Source of the DNA: Pyricularia pennisetigena
Lineage: Eukaryota; Ascomycota; Sordariomycetes; Magnaporthales; Pyriculariaceae
Direction of reading: 5' to 3'
DNA: 64,000 nt
Assembly (NCBI RefSeq): GCF_004337985.1
Contig: NC_043744.1
Span: 1,118,730 to 1,182,729, forward strand
Positions 55,023 through 64,000 of this stretch are shown one piece after another. The notes beneath the pieces are model-generated. The model was not told where the DNA came from. It saw only the letters and a list, made by a program, of their open reading frames with translations, and made no database searches. Position 1 is the first letter of the stretch, and each line of letters begins with the position of its first letter. The position numbers and the translations under genes are program-made.

Positions 55023-57582
55023 GGCTTCCAGCGGCCGCGAGCGGAAGCTGGCCAAGCCCCGCCGCCGTTTAAGGCCCCTCAGAAAACGACGAGCAAGCCC
55101 CGCACACTGCTTGAGGACGGGCAAAGGGTCGGATGCTTGGACAAAGAAAGGTGTAATACAAAGCAAATCCTGGACTGTGAGTGGCGACAGTGCGACTGTG
55201 ACCGACGGGGTCCAACCGTTGTGGACGAACGAAAACCAAGGGACACAGCCGATGGATGACTCGACTCGTACCTGCGCGGTATGACGGCTAAATATCGCCA
55301 ACAAGAAATCAACCACACCAACTTCTCTTGTCACAGATCCAGCAAGTAGCTTTCAGCGGTATGGAGGAGGTAAGTCTGTGTAGTGAAATGGAATGAAGTT
55401 GTGCGTGGACCGAACAAAGTGGCATGCAAAAACGAGACGGATTCCAAATGCAATCAGTGAGTGCGATGTGCGGGCCATCCAGTATAGAGTAGAGCGAAAT
55501 TATGCGAAACAAGGTTTGTGCAGACTGGGGGGAAAAGCGACGCTGGCCAACTATTAAAACGACACAAACTCAGGGGAAATAACAGCCTTTGGTGCGATCT
55601 AAATTGGCCTGCAGATGACAAAATGCCAAAGGAAACACGAGGAACAAATGGCCGATATGGAACAAATGCGCTTCCCGAGACCACTGTCAGGACTCCCCCG
55701 CGTGCTCAGATGGTCATGGTCCAAATTGCGAAGGGAAATGGACAAGAACAGGGAAGATGGGAGAAACAGTCAGATGCGATAGCAATTCGAGAATTAGAGA
55801 GAGGGCTGCTGACGAGGGGGTAGGGGGGAGGGCTCCAGCAGGCGGCAGCGCTTTGCACAAAACTCAGCCTCACCAGGCCCAGTCCTACTCCCAGGGCAGA
55901 GTCATGGCTGAGTAGTGTGGGTGGCCGTTGTATGCAGGTGCCATCGGCCGTCAAGTCCTTCGGTCCAATGAAGCTGCGCCACTAACGGAGAAACTGGGGC
56001 CACCCGACTGGCTTTGACACTCGACCGGGGTTTCGGGAGGAAGCCGCATCTCGCGTGCCTCCTTCTCAAGTCCAGTTTTCAGCAATTGCTACAATTGCAG
56101 ACGATTTTTGTACGATGGATGGCAGTTCGTGCTAGGAGTGTCAATCGAAAATCGACGTCATTGACTGAGTCCCAGTCAGACATATCCAGAGATAATAAGC
56201 GAGCGCATGGCGCGGGTGTTCAGGTGAGCATAGAAACAAGCATCAGGTGCCTTGTAAGGTGCCTTGAAGGGGAGAAGAGGTGGTCGACATGACAATTCGT
56301 AATCAAGTTGAGCAGAATCAACGGGTGGGAGAGATGTGGCTGACCAAATTTACTGTGGCTTGGGCGAGAAGAGCTTCACCAGCTGATACCAGCTGTCGGG
56401 AATGCTATGTAAGCGAACTAAACCGGAGCGGAAGAACATTTCGGCCTCTCAGCCCCACCACAATATGGAGCCTGGTTGCCTGACTGCATTCTTGCTTGGA
56501 GCCCTGAATAGTTAGGCATCAATTTGAATCTCGTCGTGTTAGTAAGGCAATCTGTCAGTACTGACTCCTGCCAACAGTCGAACAAAGCAGTCACAACAAA
56601 CGTAACCAGGCATGGAAGAAATTTCCAAGGCAAAAAGAACAAAATATCGCCCATCCGTCAAAAGGCACCTGCGGTTTTTCCAGGAATTTTGATGCATTAA
56701 AAAAAAACATTGAGCCTAGATGTCCACATAGACGTAATTCCTTTCGGGTTCATCAACTACTAGAGAATTCTTTTGTCTTCTTTGGAGCAGGGCAAATGGA
56801 TGCATAATTACTGCCCAGTGGTGTTGGACACAATTGATGATGCCACACAGTAATATCGCCCGCCGCAACGGCAACCAAGGATAGCCAATGCGCGACAACG
56901 CATCGAACAAAAAAGACCAAAATCCACCGGTGGCCCTGGCAATCCTCGTGTGATGAGTGCAGCGATTAGTGATTGGCTGTGCTTTCCGTAGTGGGTGGCC
57001 TGAAAGGGTATTTGGGCTGGGTCTGCCTAGCGTGGACCAATCGTTGTCGCTGACGCTAAGCCATGTTCGGCCTAGTCCGTTGCTAGACGAAAATTCCGCA
57101 TTGTGCGGGTGGGTGAAACCGTCAGCTTATCCCTGCTTCCAGTCTTCTTGGCTGGGCTGGGGGCGAAATTGGGTATCTCGACCGCCGCCCACCTTTGGAC
57201 ATCACGCATCCCTGGGCGAGTTTTCATTACCACCGTCACTTCCCATCATCTTTCATACACTCCGCAGCTTCAGCCTTGTCATCCACCTTGGAACGCCCTC
57301 TCCCAGAAGTTCTTGGTGAAGAAAAACTTAATTCACTGTATTTTTCTTTGCAACCGAAAACATGTACTCAAAGACTCGCTTCACCTAAATGGACTGCTGG
57401 GCCCTGTCAAGACCTAGACCGTTACGATTAACGACCGCCAACGCCCTCTGCAACCTCCACCTCGCACCGAAAGAGACCCAATTCGCTCGCTCCCGCTCAG
57501 TCTCTCCTACGTTTACGCAGTTCCCTGTGTCAACAAAGGCCCGACGCCCAGAAACATACCATACTCAATCCCTTGTAATAGC
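55023..57582. other. Divergent intergenic region, no supported gene
   Basis: Separates the kinase (-) and the gene at 57583 (+), so it should contain both promoters. If the kinase has an upstream exon it lies in 55023-55400. C/A/T-rich leader sequence fills the last 200 bases before 57583. Short ORFs only. Confidence 0.45.
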
Positions 57583-58824
57583 ATGGACGATCCGGGTTTA
57601 AGATGGCCTTATTGGAAGTTTGGGTACAAGAGAGATGATCTCTTCACCAAGCTGCACGACCAGTACAACACCACAGTGCAATACATATCCGACCCGGTTG
57701 CCTTCCAGCACGATGTTTTCGAAATCTCCCACGAAGCATCCACTGCCGATGAATTCCACCAGCTCATGGCCGCACGCAAGGAGCACCGTCTCAACGAGCT
57801 CAACAGGTCGCTAGAGTCAGCATCTTTTGAGATTATCGCCAACCCAGCTCTCATTGGAACCGAACAGTGGCAGCATGCTGTACAGCTCTTCCGTACGAGG
57901 AGTCTCGATTCGCTTGTTCGCTACTTCGCATCCTATCTACCTGAAGATCACCCATGGCACCACTCAGACATCTCTTCTGCATCGTCGCTCTCGGGGGATT
58001 CTGAGATCGTCGACGACGAATCAACATCCCACTCAGAGAACACGATGTTCTTCGATGAGGATCTTGACTCGAAATTGGAATCCTATGAGGACCCCTTCGA
58101 AGCCGACGAACAAAAGCAGATTGGATGTATCTCTGAACCGACCGACGCGTCTACAAATGCGATTGCTGCTGGACGAACAGATGAATACCCCTTCGAATTT
58201 GTTCTTACTCCTTCTCGCACGCTCTCTTTCTCTGATTCCGAACCTGATCTGTTTCACCTCAAGGACTCGTGCCCATCACTGCACGACGATGACGCCTCAC
58301 AAACGTCTGCATCGAGTGTGTCTGACATTTCGGAAACTCAGCACCAGAAAGAGCTTCTCGCAGAGCAGGACATTGAGATCGTCAAGCATCCCGCAGAATA
58401 CTTCTCAGAACCGCAAAGCCTGTCAAAGGATGATGGGTTGGAAGAATCTGAGACACCGACCCCAAAGCCCAGAGCTGATTCCGGCGAGTGCTTTTTCATG
58501 AAGCCGAAGCCAACCTCATTGTCAGCGTCGGCACGAATCCCAGGTCGACGCGACACCTCTCCCTTCCGAAATCACCTATCTCATGCCGCAACAGCATCGC
58601 TTGGGCATTCCGCATCAGTAACAGTCACCGTTGCAAGTCGTCGGCAAATGGAACAACAGTACAGCCAGACACAATCACCATCACCGGCTCGGTCGCGCCG
58701 TCGCGATCACAGCCCTGTTGGTAAGGGTAGGAGCCACAGTGCTGCAGTCACTAGTGGTAGAGTGCAAAAGCTCTCTGATTACACACGCTCACGAAACAGG
58801 GGTAGAAGAAGTGAACTTTTATAG
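57583..58824 (+). CDS. Conserved-looking fungal protein of unknown function, acidic and Ser-rich
   Basis: Intronless, 413 residues, starting at an ATG after a C/T-rich leader. Residues 1-130 look folded and helical (LRWPYWKFGYKRDDLF, then FHQLMAARKEHRLNELNRS, then EQWQHAVQLFRTRSLDSLVRYF), a hydrophilic helical module I do not recognise. Residues 130-310 are acidic and Ser/Thr/Asp-rich with PEST-like character (SDISSASSLSGDSEIVDDES). The last 100 residues turn basic and Ser/Arg-rich (SPARSRRRDHSPVGKGRSHS), which could be a nuclear-localisation or RNA-contact tail and phosphorylation target. There is no signal peptide or membrane segment. Long coherent frame and GC third-position use support a real gene; no function is assigned. 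Confidence 0.8.
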   Translation: MDDPGLRWPYWKFGYKRDDLFTKLHDQYNTTVQYISDPVAFQHDVFEISHEASTADEFHQLMAARKEHRLNELNRSLESASFEIIANPALIGTEQWQHAVQLFRTRSLDSLVRYFASYLPEDHPWHHSDISSASSLSGDSEIVDDESTSHSENTMFFDEDLDSKLESYEDPFEADEQKQIGCISEPTDASTNAIAAGRTDEYPFEFVLTPSRTLSFSDSEPDLFHLKDSCPSLHDDDASQTSASSVSDISETQHQKELLAEQDIEIVKHPAEYFSEPQSLSKDDGLEESETPTPKPRADSGECFFMKPKPTSLSASARIPGRRDTSPFRNHLSHAATASLGHSASVTVTVASRRQMEQQYSQTQSPSPARSRRRDHSPVGKGRSHSAAVTSGRVQKLSDYTRSRNRGRRSELL

Positions 58825-60396
58825 CTTTTGGGGGTGTTGGACGATGAAGGATGTAGTCTGGTTTGGGTGTTGAGAGAGAATCTCGCGATGCTTGGCATCC
58901 GTACCTACCTATCGGGCGGCATCAAACCGCTGCCCACTGTACATAAGTCCCATATACCCCCTGCAATATGCCTTTTAACGTTCATTTCATATGCCATGAC
59001 TTGCCGGGTCGTAAGTGCGATCAGGATTGTAGCGTACATGTTTTGCTTCAGCTATGTCGTTCTGCATTCATCCTGGGTGGGTGAGTATGTGCGTTGGCGC
59101 GTGATCAATATACTAACACCTTGGATGGGCCTCACTGCCCTTGCGTTCAATAGGCAACTTCGGTATAGTTAATCGGCGGCCCCTGCGAAGCATGTGTGTA
59201 CTCTATCACTTACCCACACTAGTCCGTTCCTGCTTGCACACACGAATCACGGGTTTCGAGCCAACAGCTAGGCTTGGCTGGCCTCATAGAGTGACCTACT
59301 GTCGCGGTTTGCCGTGGTCTACCCAGCATTTTATTTTACAATTGGTCAGGAATTTGTGTTCAGGCCATTTACACTACCTTTTTCGCTTTGTCACATCGCT
59401 TGGTAGTCCAAGCCGACTGTTTTGATATGATCCTCCAGGGATTTGCAGCTGCCAAGTGGCCAATTATGCTTCGACATCATGAATTAACGCCAGGATGTGT
59501 CTGCGTTTATGAAGCAATCCCGGCGAATAGTTTTCGATAGATTTACGTGCCATGCGCCTTCTTGCCGGCGCGGCTCCTGACGCTCATTGCTATTTACTAT
59601 GGGGAAAGAATCTCTTCCTGAGAGCGTTTTTGAGGATATACACAAGTTGCTTTGCATAGATGGTACTAATGACACCAAATGAGGTATTGATTAATGTGCT
59701 TAGATACTGCAATAATACGATTGTCAGCCCGAGATATGAATAGATTTTCGCCACACAATCTGAACTTGGGAGAAAGATCTCTTGCTGTTGAGGTCTCTAG
59801 CACAGATAGTAACGTTCAGGATAAGGCCTTTTACCAGACTGGCCAAGCTGGGCTACCACCGCGACAACTGATAAATCATAGTAACGAGTAAAGCCAGCGC
59901 ACAAAGTGCCCGCTGCGTATTCAGTCAAATAGAGCGGTATGTGTGGTATTGAACATGACCAGGGTATAGATATGACGCGATGCAACAGTGTCGGACATTT
60001 TTATGCATCACTGCCTTGATTGCCAGTCCCATCAGCCCCGACCTGATTGGCCGGCAAATGCCCCCTGTTATACCCCCTGTTAAGGCCCTACGAGGCCTGG
60101 AATCACCAAATCCAAGTTTTTGTCTTGTTTTTTTTTTAATTGCACAACCAGAACCCACGATGAAACGGTACTTGGGTTGGGTCGTTTTTCCATTGGGTCT
60201 TCGGCTCCGTATTGGTCCTAGTCTGGGGTTTTGCTGTGATGCAGATGAGTGATCGAGATCTGCGATGTTTTGCGTGGGAGAAATCAGGGGGAAGGAAGAT
60301 TGGGTTGTTTGTTGTCCTCTTGTCCCTGTTTTTACTTTCATTTTCCCTTGGACTTTGATCAAATACGAGTCTGTGAAATGGTGATATGAAAGAGTG
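58825..60396. other. Intergenic, no supported gene
   Basis: 3' region of the gene at 57583 and promoter of the mucin-like gene. ORFs of 60-200 codons occur on both strands; the longest (59925-60533, minus) runs across the mucin-like gene start and shows no motif. Confidence 0.45.
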
Positions 60397-62447
60397 ATGC
60401 TTCGATTTCTTCTGGGTATACTGGTGCCAGTTGCGACGGCAGCTGCTGAGGCGTTGAGTTGCACCACTGACAGCTGCCTTAGTGGTAAGCCTCCTCCGTG
60501 CACCCTCCCGGTCGACCTTTGTGCGATTGTCAATTGCTGACACCAACGTACTACGCTGCGGCCACAGCTGTTGCTAAAGTTGAGGCCACAGCTTCGACGA
60601 GACGCAATGGAACGTCAGATTGTGCCTCGTTCTTTCGGGGCACTATAACCCCAGCGACAAGGTTCGTTTCTTCCCCCCTCAACCTTAATCCCGCCAGGGC
60701 GGTGGGCGCATCGAGTCAGTCAAGGCGGGCGGCGTCTGACCATGGAACAACCAGGACGGAATTCCACACCGTCACCGTCAGCATCACCTCGACAGTGACG
60801 AGGAACACGACATCGACCATCGCCACTCAAACAGTGACCAAGGACGCGGCGTTTCTGGAAAGTGCATCCAGAGATGAGCCGTGGAAGGTTTGGGCGTCGG
60901 AGCACGAAGCGGTGGACAGGCTGCGAAAGCGCCAGTCCATGTCAACGACGGCAGAATTTCCGACAAAGACGCCCGCATATGCATCGCAGTGCTCGGACTC
61001 GGACGCGTACAGGTCGGCCTGCTCGTGCCTTGGTGTGAACTCGACCGCTGTGACCGCCGACACGCCGACGGCGACGTCGACTGTGGTTATCACGGCATTT
61101 AAGACTCAAACCAAAGTTTCCAGTCATTTTGACAATGCCACAACAACAAGGTTTGCCAGGTTGAATGCGACAACCGTCTCGAATAATGCAACTACGGATG
61201 GCAGCTCGAGGCTTTTCAGCTCGACTTCGAAGCTCAATTCTCAGGCTAGTGGTAGCCCAACATTCGAGCGCAATGTTGCCGCGTTTGCAACTGGACTGAG
61301 CCAAGCAAATGGCACCATTGTTGCCAGTAGGAATGGAACATTGGTAGGATCGAGCCAAACGGACGCTGCCACTGCTGTGAAGGTCAGCAGCCTGACGAGC
61401 AGCGCTGTCCTGCCCAAAGGCACAGGTTCTAAGGCCCCTCACGCGATTGAAGATGGCATTCCCACAACCAAGGCTGTCCGTGTTCCTTTTCCAATGTATA
61501 ACAGCACCGGGTTGAGCGCGTCAAATTCATCACTGGGAGTCTCGGGCTTGAACTCGACAGCGAACAATGTTCGCAACAAAACTAGCCCAAACAACGGCAC
61601 ATGGCCAGCAAGATTGCCTTTTGGATCCTTGCCGACCAGCGCGAGGTTCGGCTCCAACAACACCGCATTGAACATGACGCATTTTGACGTCAACGCCACC
61701 AGAGCCAACGCCAAGGCGACATCTGTCAGGGCACCATTTGCGTTTCTCAACGCTACCGGAACATCAAGCGCGCGGCTCTCAAACACGACCGACCCGGCAC
61801 GGTGGCGAAACAACACCATCCCGCGCTTCACCAACACTTCAACGTCAACGACGGCCACCATTGACAAAACCTGCGGCGAAACCTCGACGCCGTTTGCGAT
61901 CAAGGTGGCCCAGGACGGAGGCACCATCAATGATTGGTTCCTGCGACTCTCTGGCAACTCGATCCTCTTCACCAGCCAGTCCTCTCGGTCCTCTCGGTTT
62001 GCAGTCGGGGGCTCGGGCAGGCTGTGCGCCGTCGGGGCCAAAGGACCTCTGGACAATGCCATAGTGGCGGTGGTGGAGAACAAGACCGGCATGGCGACGA
62101 GCCCCCTCTGGTTCGTCGACGGCGGCCTGGTGGCCAACCTCACCGCCCGGGGATACGCTGAGCTGAACTGCACCAGCGGTGGGGGTACGCTGGCGTGTGC
62201 TTACAACGACATGAGGAACTGGCTTGGTTGCGGCCTGCAGCTGGGCCTTTCCAGCAGTGAAGGCGGGGATTTTGAGGGTATCAAATGCCAAGGAGTAAGC
62301 CTAATGACTAAAGAAGGTTGTGGTGCGGGTGGGAGAGGAAACTCGACCATGACGAGACTTCCGGGGACCCAGTCGAATGAGGCAGGTGTTGCGACGGCTT
62401 TGCCGATCACCGTGGGGCTGCCCACGACTTACTCTCAGATTAGGTAG
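60397..62447 (+). CDS. Mucin-like secreted protein, Ser/Thr/Asn-rich
   Basis: Exon 1 is 60397-60484 (signal peptide MLRFLLGILVPVATAAAEA, then CTTDSC) and exon 2 is 60568-62447; the 83-bp intron has GTAAGC...ACAG and branch GCTGAC. Total 655 residues. A further stretch, 60662-60754, has GTTCGT...CCAG with branch CTGAC and is 93 bp, a multiple of three, so it may also be an intron (624 residues if removed). The N-terminus has a cysteine motif common in fungal extracellular proteins (YRSACSCLGV), followed by Thr/Val-rich repeats. Residues of about 190-460 are a Ser/Thr/Asn-rich stalk with many NxT/S sites. A C-terminal Cys-containing domain follows (CGETSTPFAIKVAQDGG, then WFLRLSGNSILFT, then ANLTARGYAELNCTSGGG), possibly carbohydrate- or surface-related; I do not recognise the family. 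It is likely wall-associated or secreted. Confidence 0.78.
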
Positions 62448-62510
62448 CGGAGCCACTTACTTGTATTGGATATCCATTTCGTTCATGATTTGCTACCAGG
62501 TCTAAATTTT

Positions 62511-63457
62511 CTACCTGACAAAAGCACCACCACCACTTGCTCCAACCTGGTTCCCCGTCATCCACCCGCTCTCGGGCAAGCAGACAACGCCCACAATACC
62601 AGCGACCTCCTCCAAGTAACCCGGACGCCCTCCTATGCTCTTTGCCAAGTCCATCACCTCGGGGCTGTCGAAGTCGGGCCGGGCCTTGGCCAGCGGCGTC
62701 AGGGTGTTGAAGGGGCGGAGGGCCTCGCGCGGCTCGTCCGGCAGGCCAGAGTAGAGCCCCGTGTCCATGGGACCCGGCGAGACGGTGTTGACGGTGGCCC
62801 TCTCGGCCAGCTCGCGGGCCCAGACGCGCGTCATGGCCTCGAGGGCGCCCTTCGTGCCGGCGTAGGCGGTCTGCCACCACACGCCCCAGGTGGTGGTGGC
62901 GCTGGAGACGTTGACGATGCGGCCGGAGCGGTCGTGCGGCAGGTGCGGGATGGCCGCCTTGACGAGCAGCGCCGGCGCCCGGCAGTTGACGTCAAACGTC
63001 GTCTGGAACAGGTCCAGGTCCAGCTGCTCCAGGCCCTGCGCGTTCACGACGGCCGCGTTGTTGACGATGATGTCGATCTGGAACCGGCCCGTCGCCGCGT
63101 CGGTAAAGTGCGCCCTCGCGGCGTCGACGATCTTTTGCGCAGAGTCCACCCGGCTCAGGTCCGCGAGCACGGGCAGCGCCTTGACGCCGTACTCGGCCTC
63201 GAAGCGCCTGGCCAGGGCTTCGGCCTTGGGTGTGGATGCTTCCGTGGCGTAGTTGATCACCACGTTCGCGCCCCGGCTGGCGAAGTGCTCGGCTACGACG
63301 GCGCCGAAGCCTGGAAGGGGGGGGTTTTTTTTGTGGTGGGTTAGCGTCGATGGTTTGTAGCGGACGTGACAGATCTAGGTAGAATTTGAGGTGACGTACT
63401 GCGGGAGGCGCCGGTGATGATGGCAAGCTTGCCTTCGAAGACTCTGAAAGGTGGCAT
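62511..63457 (-). CDS. Short-chain dehydrogenase/reductase
   Basis: Two minus-strand exons, 63400-63457 and 62511-63310 (intron 63311-63399, 89 bp, GTACGT...CCAG, branch GCTAAC, phase 1), 285 residues. Classical SDR features: cofactor loop TGASRSFG at residues 15-22 (the usual TGxxxGxG, but Ser20 replaces the middle Gly, exactly at the splice junction), NNA at 103-105, catalytic Ser155/Ser156 in NVSSATTT, and YAGTK giving Tyr169 and Lys173. The PGPMDT motif after the active site is typical. Length fits (250-290). It reduces or oxidises an alcohol/carbonyl with NAD(P)(H); substrate unknown. The frame ends 63 bp from the stop of the convergent mucin-like gene, so their 3' UTRs probably overlap. 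Confidence 0.92.
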
Positions 63458-64000
63458 TGTGGATGGGGTTTTATTCAGCCTGTAGTGAGTGATGACTATG
63501 ATAGAGTAGTATTTGCACAGTTGGTGCCTTGAGATGGCATGTGATAGGAGAATAATGAGCTGGGTAATAACTAATAACCTGCCCTCCACCACAAGGTCAA
63601 GACCCCCCTTTTCTATGGTTTTTCACCAGGCCCTCTCACTGAGCCGCGTCCCCCCCTTTTTTTGACAAACGACATCGGCAGCCGACGGATAGTCCCTTGT
63701 CCCTTGCGCGGGAGTTGTCGCATCTAGTCATGTCTTTTCGCACTACGGTGTGGACCACGGCACTGGGAAAATCTTCAGAGGGGGGGCCGTTGAATATTTC
63801 TGAGTGGTCCCGGCGTCTGTTCGCCGATCTCAATCCCAAGGATCCAATGACCGGGTACCGGCCCGGGGTGGGCACCCTTGAGCCAAGTCCACAAGTGCCA
63901 CCTTTTTTTTTCGCAACATTTCCACAATGGAGTTTCAACCTGATAGTGTCCATCAAAGAAAAAAAAAAAAATCTTTGGCCAAGTTGTGAACTTGGAATTG
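63458..64000. other. Intergenic at window end, no supported gene
   Basis: Promoter side of the SDR gene followed by sequence without a credible ORF. T- and A-runs at 63655-63664 and 63958-63971. Confidence 0.5.

Overview
The window is nuclear DNA of a filamentous ascomycete (Pezizomycotina, probably a Sordariomycete; genus not resolved). Coding regions are GC-rich, introns are short (about 77-222 bp) with GT..AG borders and CTAAC/CTGAC-like branch sites, genes lie singly on both strands, many products are secreted, and the one large transposon carries RIP-type mutations. Two short N runs (19669-19670 and 37220-37223) mark assembly gaps. Layout: 1-3.25 kb is gene-poor and holds one small secreted protein gene (1907-2227). 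3.25-11.35 kb is a complete but dead Ty1/copia LTR retrotransposon with 166-bp LTRs, a GATGG target duplication, and gag, integrase, reverse transcriptase and RNase H remnants in one frame broken only by point mutations, plus an unexplained 2.1-kb 3' segment. 12-20 kb carries a secreted heme peroxidase, an acid-phosphatase-like phosphoesterase, a spliced small Cys/His protein (17987-18657) and a NUDT15-like Nudix hydrolase. 23.7-25.1 kb encodes a secreted disordered protein with 15 six-residue repeats; 28-30 kb a 12-TM MFS transporter; 31.3-32.1 kb an HsbA-like surface protein; 35.4-37.2 kb a tannase/feruloyl esterase. 37.9-41.1 kb is a large protein joining two cyclic-nucleotide-binding domains to an F-box and leucine-rich repeats. 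A 274-bp TA-flanked MITE (45330-45603) lies just upstream of a 2OG-Fe(II) oxygenase (45738-47035). Then come a secreted aldose 1-epimerase, an X325/BIM1-like copper-protein candidate, an atypical protein kinase, a fungal protein of unknown function, a mucin-like secreted protein, and a short-chain dehydrogenase convergent with it. There is no obvious biosynthetic cluster or operon. The common theme is an extracellular toolkit: about nine of the sixteen protein genes begin with a signal peptide and act, or probably act, on plant polymers, phosphate esters, sugars, copper or surfaces. Introns were placed by hand from splice signals and reading-frame continuity. No database search was possible.
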